DNA from: DATASD01 sp035276765
GTDB taxonomy: Bacteria; Patescibacteriota; Saccharimonadia; Saccharimonadales; UBA4665
Length of the DNA: 64,000 bases
Direction: 5' to 3'
Assembly (NCBI GenBank): GCA_035276765.1
Contig: DATELH010000002.1
Location: 868,001-932,000 of the forward strand
Part shown: positions 1 through 6,220 of the stretch, in pieces
Layout of the letters: each line of letters starts with the position of its first letter
How positions within the stretch are numbered: position 1 is the first letter of the stretch
Position numbers and translations under genes: made by a program
The notes under the pieces: generated by a model
The model's database searches: none
Seen by the model: only the letters and a program-made list of their open reading frames with translations
Told to the model about the DNA's origin: nothing

Positions 1-1034
1 CGCTCGCCAGTGTTATCCATGCTTTTCTCCCAAATAACGGCAACGTTGTCACCGTCAAGGTCAACTGCGATGCCGACATGACGTTTAAAAGCCTATTCGA
101 GGCTATCCTTGCGGAAATCAAACTCGTGTTCAAAAAGCCAGGCATGGGCTTTAACAGCGAAATAATCAATGAGGTTAAGACCCTTAGCGAATATATCGAC
201 AGAAGCAGCGACATTAACCCAAACGAGCTGCGCTTTCTCTTTAGAGAGTTAAAAAACAAAGTGATAATTATTATTGACGAGTTTGACCGAATTAAGCTCC
301 CAGAAACACGTGGGTTAGTTGCTGATACAATCAAGAATTTCTCTGACTACAACGTGGACACGACCTTTATTCTCGTAGGAGTTGCAGATTCTGTCGATGA
401 ACTTATATCTGAGCATCAATCCATAGAGCGAGCGCTTGTTCAGGTCAAAATGCCTCGTATGAAACAGGAGGAACTAAGCCAAATTATCGATAACGGCCTA
501 GAGCGCTTGAATCTAAAAATTAGTGACGAAGCCAAGAATAAAATCGTTGGCCTTTCACAGGGCTTACCACACTATACTCACTTGTTGTCACTATATGCGG
601 CGCAAGAAGCGATTAGCCGCGATGCAGCAACCATTGAAGATGAAGATGCCAAGCGGGCAATTAGCAAGGCCATAGACAAGAGTCAGGAGTCGGTCAAGAC
701 GGGCTACTTTCGAGCAATCAATAGCCCCAAAAACAACCTGTTTAAGCAAGTGTTGCTCGCTTGCGCTCTGGTCAATAAAAATGCCCTTGGTTTTTTCACC
801 GCCGCTGATATATCGGAACCACTTACAAAAATAATGGGCAAACCCTATTCTATCGCTGGCTATGCTCGGCACCTCTCGGCCTTTTGTGAAGATAAGCGTG
901 GGCCAATAATCCAGCAGGTCGGTACCTCTCATAATTATCAGTACAGGTTTATCAATCCCCTCATGGAGCCATTTATTGTCATGGATGGGCTGGACAAAGG
1001 CATGATTAAAGACTCGGATTTGGCAAAGGCTTAA
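1..1034 (+). CDS. AAA+/STAND-like ATPase, 5' end outside the window
   Basis: The frame is open from base 3, so the gene starts upstream and the ATG at 78 is internal. The visible part has a clear Walker B (IIIIDEFDRI) followed by a sensor-1-like strand (FILVGVADSVDELI), then helical and winged-helix-like C-terminal sequence. The P-loop must lie upstream. This layout fits ORC1/Cdc6-like or STAND ATPases found on mobile elements. The next gene, a MazF-like toxin, starts 4 nt after the stop, so the two are probably one operon. The biological role is not evident. Confidence 0.8.
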   Translation, partial: LASVIHAFLPNNGNVVTVKVNCDADMTFKSLFEAILAEIKLVFKKPGMGFNSEIINEVKTLSEYIDRSSDINPNELRFLFRELKNKVIIIIDEFDRIKLPETRGLVADTIKNFSDYNVDTTFILVGVADSVDELISEHQSIERALVQVKMPRMKQEELSQIIDNGLERLNLKISDEAKNKIVGLSQGLPHYTHLLSLYAAQEAISRDAATIEDEDAKRAISKAIDKSQESVKTGYFRAINSPKNNLFKQVLLACALVNKNALGFFTAADISEPLTKIMGKPYSIAGYARHLSAFCEDKRGPIIQQVGTSHNYQYRFINPLMEPFIVMDGLDKGMIKDSDLAKA

Positions 1035-1038
1035 ATAT

Positions 1039-1428
1039 ATGGAAAAAGACTTTCCTCGTTGGTCAATCCTGAAAGAGCAGGTACACAATCAGCAGCAGCC
1101 CCCTTTGGGTTATAAGGAGCGAGACATTTGGTGGCTATGCCTTGGACACAATGTGGGCGTTGAAGAAGACGGCAAGGGCGAGAACTTTAATAGGCCAGTC
1201 CTTATTGTAAAGGGTTTTAGCAAATATCAATTCTGGGGCATCCCATTATCAACAACAGAAAAACGAGGCAAATACTATCATCCTTTTGTGCTGAACACCA
1301 AGATGAGCACGGCACTGTTGAGCCAGCTGAGGGTTCTAGATACGCGGCGGCTAATAAATAAGGTGGGCATGATTAACCAAAGAGACTTTTCCGAGATCAA
1401 GAAGAAGTTGAAGGAATTCTTGGCCTAA
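1039..1428 (+). CDS. MazF/PemK-family toxin-like protein
   Basis: A 129-residue protein. RDIWWLCLGHNVG near residue 30, NRPVLIVKGF near 53 and LSQLRVLDTRRL near 95 match the strand pattern of the MazF/PemK fold (RGDVWW, RRPVLVV, SQVRTLDxxRL). That family comprises sequence-specific endoribonucleases, normally paired with a small antitoxin encoded just upstream. Here the upstream partner is the ATPase gene and no antitoxin-sized ORF is seen. It is either an orphan toxin, one neutralised by the ATPase, or a member with another job. The fold call is fairly firm; the activity is inferred. Confidence 0.7.
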   Translation: MEKDFPRWSILKEQVHNQQQPPLGYKERDIWWLCLGHNVGVEEDGKGENFNRPVLIVKGFSKYQFWGIPLSTTEKRGKYYHPFVLNTKMSTALLSQLRVLDTRRLINKVGMINQRDFSEIKKKLKEFLA

Positions 1429-1437
1429 AACAATTTC

Positions 1438-1463
1438 GCCCCCGTTCAATAAAGAACGAGGGC
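1438..1463 (+). terminator. Hairpin after the toxin gene, probable terminator
   Basis: GCCCCCGTTC and GAACGAGGGC pair with one mismatch around a 6-nt loop, 9 nt after the toxin stop codon. It lacks a clean U-tract, so it may be a weak terminator or an mRNA-stabilising stem. Confidence 0.45.
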
Positions 1464-1562
1464 AATCCCGAAGGAATTTGTAGCTACATAGTATCAATAT
1501 AATTGAAATAAGTCAATAGATTTGTCAATACCTTTTTCGTTGAAATGATAGAATTTATGTGT

Positions 1563-1578
1563 AATTTACATGTAAATT
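1563..1578. promoter_or_regulatory. 16-bp perfect palindrome
   Basis: AATTTACATGTAAATT is perfectly self-complementary and lies in the AT-rich gap between the convergent toxin and TM2 genes. It could be an operator or a recombination half-site; nothing else identifies it. Confidence 0.35.
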
Positions 1579-1646
1579 CACTGGCCAACCTGGCGTATAT
1601 CGTAAAATTACAGATAACTTTATCAAGAGATTTACTCGCACGGGTG

Positions 1647-2600
1647 CTACAATCCCTGTGTCTGCGCCTGCTCCGTCAAATAGTTGAGCATGTCCGTCCA
1701 CTGGCTTGGTTGGTACAAGTCGGACACATGCAAGAACACGTCACCAACCTGTTTGAAGTCACAGACCTGGACTTTATTGACTGTTTGACATTGTGCAAGC
1801 TGCGGGTCGCCATCAAGTGAATGGAAGTACGCCACGCGGCTCGCAACGCCTGCTGCGCTTGGGTAGACCTCAATGACGCCACCACATGCATAACCATAGG
1901 CGTTGCTGGCCGCACCAGCAATAACCGCGTCAGATGGCTGCTCGGTGGTGTTGGGATCATCGCAAAAGGCAGCACCAGCGTTGTAGTAGCCAGGTTGTCC
2001 GTAGCCGGTGTCGGGGTCACGGTCTTTGCTGATAAGGTAGGTCGTTTGAATAGACGGGTACTTTTGCTTCAGGTTAGTAAGGATTGCTGTGAGCTTCGTA
2101 TCCGTGGGCGAGAGGGTTGGCTTTGGTGCCGACGCTTGCTGAGATGCACTCATGTCGTCGGTCGAGTTGTCGCTGGCCGTGGTTGGCGTTTGGTTGTTAT
2201 GCGTCACCACCATAATAAAGCCAAAGACAAATAGGACAATGAACGCCACGAGCACCTTGTGACGGACAAACCAGCGCTTGCCACTGGTGTCTTCCTCTTG
2301 CCAGGCGATACCACGCACTGATTTCGTGGCAATCATAATAATGTCGATGACCCACAAGATACCAAAAAGGCCGAGGGTGAACATCTTGAGCAAGCCTTTG
2401 CCGGTCTTGCCAAGGTAAAACTGGTCAATGCCAAACAATCCAAGGAAGATGGACAGCGCCAAGGCGGTGGCATGGTTGCGTTCGAGGACACCCATGCTTT
2501 TGGGATTGACGCTCAAACGCTCGGTAGGCTGCGGCTTCGGCTTCGGTGAGGATTGTTTGCTGTTTGTCGGTCGTACTGGTCGTTGCGGTTTGATGTCCAT
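1647..2600 (-). CDS. TM2-domain membrane protein with large extracytoplasmic domain
   Basis: The ATG at 2600 has a strong Shine-Dalgarno (AAGGAGG, 2608-2614), so it is preferred over a longer reading from 2618; this gives 317 residues. Residues 1-40 are proline- and lysine-rich. Residues 44-92 form a TM2 domain (two membrane segments with LGLFGIDQFYLG between them). A third membrane segment covers 115-133. The remaining ~180 residues, with several cysteines, should be outside the cytoplasm. TM2 proteins have no single known function. The gene lies downstream of the reverse transcriptase on the same strand, behind a highly structured leader, so it is a candidate partner or effector. Confidence 0.75.
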   Translation of the reverse strand: MDIKPQRPVRPTNSKQSSPKPKPQPTERLSVNPKSMGVLERNHATALALSIFLGLFGIDQFYLGKTGKGLLKMFTLGLFGILWVIDIIMIATKSVRGIAWQEEDTSGKRWFVRHKVLVAFIVLFVFGFIMVVTHNNQTPTTASDNSTDDMSASQQASAPKPTLSPTDTKLTAILTNLKQKYPSIQTTYLISKDRDPDTGYGQPGYYNAGAAFCDDPNTTEQPSDAVIAGAASNAYGYACGGVIEVYPSAAGVASRVAYFHSLDGDPQLAQCQTVNKVQVCDFKQVGDVFLHVSDLYQPSQWTDMLNYLTEQAQTQGL

Positions 2601-2607
2601 TTTCGTG

Positions 2608-2614
2608 CCTCCTT
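2608..2614 (-). promoter_or_regulatory. Shine-Dalgarno fixing the TM2 gene start
   Basis: AAGGAGG on the minus strand, 7 nt before the ATG at 2600. It is one of the strongest ribosome sites in the window, contrasting with the many leaderless genes. Confidence 0.8.
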
Positions 2615-2630
2615 GCACTTGTTAGTGTGG

Positions 2631-2818
2631 GGCGGCAAACACGAAGCTCACCGCCAGGTGACAGCCTTTCGGCTATCTACGCAAGTTTCCCTGCGCAACC
2701 GCAATAGATACCTAAACGATGAGCTTAGTATTTTCTATTGCGGGTTTATGACCATGCCTTTTGCCGGAGCTACTCAGTTTAGGTCGCCAAATTGTGTAAC
2801 GCTGCAATTTGTGGCGTT
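2631..2818 (-). ncRNA. Candidate structured RNA: five consecutive hairpins
   Basis: Read on the minus strand, five stems follow one another. (1) 2816-2785: CGC/GCG and CAAATT/AATTTG with a 2-nt bulge. (2) 2743-2699: a perfect 10-bp outer stem CCGCAATAGA/TCTATTGCGG with an inner 7-8-bp stem. (3) 2697-2678: 8 bp closed by a GAAA tetraloop. (4) 2677-2660: 7 bp, again with a GAAA tetraloop. (5) 2655-2631: 10 bp with a TTCGT loop. A TATAAT box (2830-2825) sits just upstream and the TM2 start just downstream. This could be a riboswitch-like leader or a retron RNA in an unusual position. No known family was recognised. Confidence 0.6.
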
Positions 2819-2824
2819 ATTAGG

Positions 2825-2830
2825 ATTATA
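2825..2830 (-). promoter_or_regulatory. -10 box for the structured RNA/TM2 gene
   Basis: A perfect TATAAT on the minus strand immediately after the reverse transcriptase stop. No good -35 was seen at 16-18 nt. The predicted start near 2818 coincides with the 5' edge of the hairpin series. Confidence 0.45.
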
Positions 2831-2850
2831 CATCAAGGGGATGGAGGCGA

Positions 2851-3684
2851 CTATCTAGTTGTCTTTTTTAGTGTGAGCATCTGCAATTTTGCAGCAAATA
2901 CGGGGTCTACGCGTTTGAGATTCGCTATCCAACCGTTAATACTTGCCTCGTTCATGCTCTTGTGGGTAACGGCGTGTACCAGTTCAGCCTTCTTTGCTTG
3001 AGTGACGGTGAGCTTCTTATTGACTTGGAGTCCACAAATCACCTGCACGTCAGTTGCTGGCATGACATGGATTTTATCTTTGGATTTGTTAATAGCAAGG
3101 TGTGCCCGCGAAAGCTCGTGCGCAACGTCGTTGATAACACTGCCTGCATTTGTGATAACCCCAGATATGGCGATGTCATCCACATAGTTACTAAAGGTAA
3201 GTCCTTGGCCTGAGAAGTGCTGCTGTAGGACGGTCAATGACCTCAACAGGTAAAGATTGCAAACGAAGTTGCTCGTTGAGAACCCTTGCGCAACGTAGCC
3301 TTGGAAGCATAATTTCTTCGCGAGCGAGAGCGCCACCTCCTCATCGATCCCAAGCATCGCTTGCAGGCTCACCGTTATATGACGAACGTTTATCGAGTCA
3401 AAGCAGCTCCTAATGTCCACAGTAATGACGCAGCGGTGGCCTACGTGTGGCTCAGCATATGAGACATAACTGCGCTTCTTAATGCCACCATGCATGAAAG
3501 TTGGCCACTTTTTGTGCAGCGCGTTTAGAACTTTATTGGCGGCTTGGAGCCATTCATGCAATTCTGGATTTGGTACTACAATTTTGCGGCGACCACCGCT
3601 TGATTTTGCTATCCATACAAGCCGCGCACTGGCGGATGCAGGATACTTTTGGAGCAGTGCGGTTATTGTTTCAGTAGAGGTCAT
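2851..3684 (-). CDS. Retron-type reverse transcriptase
   Basis: 277 residues, the usual size for a retron RT. Visible in order: a fingers region with KRS near 70-72; YAEPH (76-80), in the place of the retron NAxxH motif; motif A VDIRSCFDSI (89-98) with catalytic D90; motif B-like QGFSTSNFVCNLYL (about 133-146); active site YVDD (167-170); ICGLQVN (216-222), in the place of the retron VTG motif; and a thumb ending GWIANLKRVDP like retron Ec86. There is no maturase/HNH domain (group II intron). The start overlaps a small upstream ORF by 14 nt, suggesting coupling. Retron RTs make msDNA from an adjacent RNA and work in phage defence with an effector; that role is inferred here. Confidence 0.88.
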   Translation of the reverse strand: MTSTETITALLQKYPASASARLVWIAKSSGGRRKIVVPNPELHEWLQAANKVLNALHKKWPTFMHGGIKKRSYVSYAEPHVGHRCVITVDIRSCFDSINVRHITVSLQAMLGIDEEVALSLAKKLCFQGYVAQGFSTSNFVCNLYLLRSLTVLQQHFSGQGLTFSNYVDDIAISGVITNAGSVINDVAHELSRAHLAINKSKDKIHVMPATDVQVICGLQVNKKLTVTQAKKAELVHAVTHKSMNEASINGWIANLKRVDPVFAAKLQMLTLKKTTR

Positions 3685-3865
3685 TTCCTATATATAAACA
3701 CGCTAGGGACATGTTCATGTAGAGGTTGCCAAAGAAGCGTATAGCTGATTGAATCACCTTCTCGAGCAGGGAAACAATGCTAAAGTTGAGGGCTATGTTC
3801 CATGTGGAATACTCAACCTGCGTCTTTGGCGTAACACGTTTGTATTTTGTACGCTTTATTTTCAT
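3671..3865 (-). CDS. Small basic protein upstream of and overlapping the RT
   Basis: A 64-residue ORF beginning MKIKRTKYKR. The ATG at 3865 has a good Shine-Dalgarno (GAAAGGAG, 3871-3878), spacing about 5 nt. Its stop lies 14 nt inside the RT gene, so translation may be coupled. The N-terminus is strongly basic and the middle is amphipathic. No family is recognised. It could be an RNA-binding accessory protein or merely a leader ORF that delivers ribosomes to the poorly initiated RT. Confidence 0.5.
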   Translation of the reverse strand: MKIKRTKYKRVTPKTQVEYSTWNIALNFSIVSLLEKVIQSAIRFFGNLYMNMSLACLYIGNDLY

Positions 3866-4083
3866 GCGTTCTCCTTTCTTCGCCATTCGGCGCTGCCAGA
3901 CCGATAACCCAAAAGGCTACAAACGTGCGTTACCCCTCTAAGATAAGCCGAGAGTAAGTTTCTTGAAGATTCCTACGTCTTGACTGATAGCCAATGCAAG
4001 TAATAAGCAGGTCGCAGAAGCAGGAAGCTAAGCGTGACGCTCTTTATGTACATTGCAACGGACTATTAATGGCATAGTTGCCA

Positions 4084-4101
4084 TGTCGTAACCGGTTGAC
4101 A
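4084..4101. promoter_or_regulatory. Palindromic operator-like site overlapping a TTGACA
   Basis: TGTC-GT-AACCGGTT-GACA: a central perfect palindrome AACCGGTT flanked by complementary TGTC and GACA. The last bases form a plus-strand TTGACA (4096-4101), so a bound protein could control a promoter. The matching -10 is weak. Confidence 0.35.
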
Positions 4102-4110
4102 GATTCGGAG

Positions 4111-4116
4111 ATTATA
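4111..4116 (-). promoter_or_regulatory. -10 box for the RT unit
   Basis: A perfect TATAAT on the minus strand about 245 nt before the small ORF. It would start a long structured leader leading into the small ORF and the RT. The -35 is poor. Confidence 0.4.
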
Positions 4117-4150
4117 AACGTACTCAGCACCTGAGTGCTCCAACTACATA

Positions 4151-4177
4151 TTAGCACTCATTGGCCTTGAGCGCCAA
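4151..4177. promoter_or_regulatory. CIRCE-like HrcA site, imperfect
   Basis: TTAGCACTC-N9-GAGCGCCAA. The left arm is a perfect CIRCE half and the right arm matches 7 of 9 positions of GAGTGCTAA, with the correct 9-nt spacer. It lies between the RT unit and the HTH gene. The window encodes HrcA and has two better CIRCE sites, so stress-linked control is possible but unproven. Confidence 0.4.
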
Positions 4178-4226
4178 TACTCACGCTCTATTCTTTCGGC
4201 AAAACATTCTATACAATAAATAGTGT

Positions 4227-4649
4227 ATGTCAGCAACTTTTGAACAAATGCAGCAATTCATAGAACTCCGTGCCAATAACGAGAGCTATGCCAGCATTGT
4301 TAAAAAGTTGGGAGTTAGCAAGACTACCCTTGTGAATTGGGCCAAAGACTGTCAGCTCGAAATACAGAACCGGCGTGCGATAACGCAAGAAGCCTTAAAT
4401 GAGCAGTACAAAGCTGGGCAGCAGCACCGCTTACAGATGTGGTCGGAGCAATTAGAAGCAGTACGAGCCGAACTGAAAGAGCGTGGACTGAAGGACGTGC
4501 CGACCGTAAAGCTGATTGAAATGCTGGACACTCTGAGCGGAAAGCTTAAAGGTGAAGCCTACGATTGGCAGTTCAAATCCAAGCCTGTTACCAAGCCATA
4601 CGAAGTCAAAGAGTTCACCACCACCGAGCAGGACGTGTGGCATGGCTAG
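4227..4649 (+). CDS. HTH DNA-binding protein (transposase/terminase-small-like)
   Basis: 140 residues. SYASIVKKLGVSKTTLVNWAKD (residues 19-40) is a clear helix-turn-helix of the homeodomain-like type seen in recombinases, transposase orfA and small terminases. The rest is helical and charged (QLEAVRAELKERG). A TACAAT box at 4212-4217 lies 9 nt before the ATG and there is no Shine-Dalgarno, so the mRNA may be leaderless. It could regulate the divergent RT unit; that is inferred only from position. Confidence 0.65.
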   Translation: MSATFEQMQQFIELRANNESYASIVKKLGVSKTTLVNWAKDCQLEIQNRRAITQEALNEQYKAGQQHRLQMWSEQLEAVRAELKERGLKDVPTVKLIEMLDTLSGKLKGEAYDWQFKSKPVTKPYEVKEFTTTEQDVWHG

Positions 4650-4719
4650 TACCAAAAATTAGCCAAAACTGAACTGCGAAGTCGGACTACAGGCCATGGC
4701 TGAAGCCTATTAAATTATG

Positions 4720-4727
4720 TAAAAATA
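4720..4727. repeat. Left 8-bp target-site duplication, TAAAAATA
   Basis: A direct copy of 10553-10560, immediately outside the left terminal inverted repeat. An 8-bp AT-rich duplication is what IS1595-family transposition produces. Confidence 0.85.
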
Positions 4728-4754
4728 GGCAATTATACGCCTAACACACCCAAA
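4728..4754. repeat. Left terminal inverted repeat of the transposon
   Basis: Begins GGCAATTATACGCCTAACAC. Compared with the right end it differs at positions 14, 16 and 24 only. Confidence 0.88.
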
Positions 4755-4791
4755 TTATAGAAACAACCGGCATGGCTGCGGGCTTTAACCT

Positions 4792-4971
4792 CTACTTTTC
4801 CTTAGGTTTTTTAGGTGGTTTAGCTACCTTGAGAATTTTATCTACCGCTTGATTAAACTTCATATTGAGTTTTAGCGGCCGCTCGTTTGTGCGAACCGGC
4901 TTTGCTTCGTACTCGTCAATTTGCTTTTGTAGCTTCTCGGCCTCTTTTTTTGTTGGTTTGCCTTTTGTCAT
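4792..4971 (-). CDS. Small lysine-rich protein of the transposon
   Basis: 59 residues, MTKGKPTKKEAEKLQKQIDE onward, rich in Lys and Pro with a short predicted helix. The ATG at 4971 is chosen because TATAAT stands 7 nt before it, with a CGGACA -35 at 16 nt: a leaderless promoter. A longer reading from 5019 would run through that promoter. No family is recognised. It lies directly inside the left transposon end. Confidence 0.6.
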   Translation of the reverse strand: MTKGKPTKKEAEKLQKQIDEYEAKPVRTNERPLKLNMKFNQAVDKILKVAKPPKKPKEK

Positions 4972-5027
4972 AGCTCTGATTATACCAAAGAGTAGTATTG
5001 TGTCCGTTTTGGCGAACACCAGCCATC

Positions 5028-5410
5028 TTAGATAAGGTGATTCTGTCTAAAACTATAAAAACCCTCTTTAGCAACAATAACATGGTCACTAAGCGTAATA
5101 CCTAACAAAATCCCTGCCGCAACCAACTGCTGCGTCGCCTCAATGTCCTTATGACTCGGACTCGGATCACCGGACGGATGGTTGTGCGCCACAATCACTG
5201 CCGCTGCCGATCTTTCAGTGGCGCAGCAAATACCTCCCGTGGATGTACGAGCGAAGCAGTAAGTGTTCCAATCGTAACAACCCTGCGAGCTATGAGGCGA
5301 CTTCCGCTATCAAGTGACAGGCAGACGATGTATTCCTGTCTTTTGGTACGAATAAATTTGAGATATGGCAAGATATCTTCGGCAGTATTAAGCTGCTTAG
5401 TCTTGTCCAT
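5028..5410 (-). pseudogene. radC: RadC/JAB-domain protein, broken by a frameshift
   Basis: The first part (from the ATG at 5410) reads ITGTLTASLVHPREVFAAPLK-like RadC sequence, then hits a stop. The catalytic part AAAVIVAHNHPSGDPSPS, with the JAMM zinc motif HxHPSGD, continues in another frame to the TAA at 5028. A one-base loss near 5205-5212 explains the break. RadC proteins of this kind ride on plasmids and integrative elements; their biochemical role is unsettled. The start overlaps the preceding gene by 14 nt. It could also be an assembly error or a frameshift site. Confidence 0.8.
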
Positions 5411-5840
5411 ACAGCACTACTACGCCATTTCTGGGCATCCAACTTGTCAGCATATGTAGCTTTTCGCGTTCAAAGCCATAGGTTATGTAAATTATTCGGC
5501 AGTCTGGCGGAACGCGTACAAAGTCATCTGCTGTGGCAAAGGTTATATCTGCTTCGAGCAGATCGTCCGGGGCTTTGGCCGTAAAGCTAAGCTGGCGCAT
5601 CCATTCTAGGTGTACTTCGAGCTGTTCTTTTCGGATAGGGTTAATCGTGCTCGATCTTGCGCGCTCCGTGAGACGAATAAGCCGTAGCCACTGCTTGCGG
5701 ATGGACGACAGGAGCGCAATGGGCCGGTCGGTAACAACCGCTACTTTTCCTTGTGGGCCATGTGCGGCAATATGCTGTGCTAATTGCTGCGATAATGTCT
5801 TGTGATGTAATGCGTATTTCTCGATAAATAGACCGTGCAT
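5397..5840 (-). CDS. Unknown protein upstream of radC
   Basis: 147 residues from the ATG at 5840, which has an AGGGG ribosome site; a longer reading from 5939 would run through the operator region. It begins MHGLFIEKYALHH, and alternates hydrophobic strands (GKVAVVTDRP, DCRIIYITYGF, GVVVLYGQD) with helices, like a Rossmann or P-loop-related alpha/beta fold, but no nucleotide motif is visible. It forms one transcription unit with radC. Unrecognised. Confidence 0.6.
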   Translation of the reverse strand: MHGLFIEKYALHHKTLSQQLAQHIAAHGPQGKVAVVTDRPIALLSSIRKQWLRLIRLTERARSSTINPIRKEQLEVHLEWMRQLSFTAKAPDDLLEADITFATADDFVRVPPDCRIIYITYGFEREKLHMLTSWMPRNGVVVLYGQD

Positions 5841-5853
5841 AGTTCGCCCCTGA

Positions 5854-5878
5854 TAACTATTAGACTTACTAATAGTTA
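5854..5878. promoter_or_regulatory. Operator 1 of the transposon's XRE regulator
   Basis: A perfect inverted repeat, TAACTATTAG-N5-CTAATAGTTA, between the divergent unknown gene (start 5840) and the XRE gene (start 5963). A degenerate second copy follows at 5909-5931. Confidence 0.65.
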
Positions 5879-5908
5879 CATCTGGTTTTGAGCATAACAC
5901 GATCTCGA

Positions 5909-5931
5909 AACTATTAGTAGTACTAAGTGTT
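5909..5931. promoter_or_regulatory. Operator 2, degenerate copy
   Basis: AACTATTAG-N5-CTAAGTGTT repeats the geometry of operator 1 with two changed bases in the right arm. The centres are about 54 bp apart, roughly five helical turns, so cooperative binding on one face is possible. Confidence 0.6.
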
Positions 5932-5962
5932 ACTAGCACTCATAGTTATATACGCTAATCTT

Positions 5963-6199
5963 ATGACTAGAGATGCAAAAGAATCTAAATATCTCTCAGC
6001 CTTCGGTAAACGGTTGGCTGAGATACGACGCGCCAAAGGGTTTACCCAAGAATCACTTGCAGAAAAAGCAGATGTTACGGCATTAACCGTAAGTTATATT
6101 GAGCAAGGCCGCCAATGGCCGCGCATCGTGACGATGCACAAGCTCGCAAAATCTTTGAATGTTCCTGTTGAGGAATTGTTCAAAGGTCTGAAAAGCTAG
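5963..6199 (+). CDS. XRE-family transcriptional repressor
   Basis: 78 residues from the ATG at 5963. FGKRLAEIRRAKGFTQESLA...VSYIEQGRQWP is a standard XRE/Cro helix-turn-helix occupying most of the protein. No ribosome site is seen. It is divergent from the radC unit, with two inverted-repeat operators between, the layout of a phage- or plasmid-type control switch. Probably represses both divergent promoters. Confidence 0.8.
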   Translation: MTRDAKESKYLSAFGKRLAEIRRAKGFTQESLAEKADVTALTVSYIEQGRQWPRIVTMHKLAKSLNVPVEELFKGLKS

Positions 6200-6220
6200 A
6201 GAATTACGCCTCTCGTATAT

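Larger units (their letters stand above)
3866..4226. other. Gene-free region between RT unit and HTH gene
   Basis: 361 bases with no convincing ORF. On the minus strand it holds a TATAAT box (4116-4111) and several hairpins: 4084-4069 (6-bp stem, 4-nt loop), 4041-4031 (AGCG/CGCT), about 3959-3938 (7 pairs with two wobbles) and CGCC-GAAT-GGCG just before the small-ORF ribosome site. Retron msr-msd RNAs normally sit just upstream of the RT, so this is the canonical place for one. I could not identify a convincing a1/a2 repeat pair by eye. Confidence 0.45.

Noticed and set aside
2851..3684. RT as part of a diversity-generating element or group II intron
   Set aside because: No maturase or HNH domain, no template/variable repeat pair seen, and the motifs fit retrons.
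4133..4157. GAGTGCT-N13-AGCACTC as a CIRCE element
   Set aside because: The arms are in the opposite order to CIRCE and the spacer is wrong. The neighbouring TTAGCACTC-N9-GAGCGCCAA is the better site.
5841..5939. Upstream extension of the unknown gene before radC
   Set aside because: It would be encoded by the operator repeats; the ATG at 5840 has a ribosome site.
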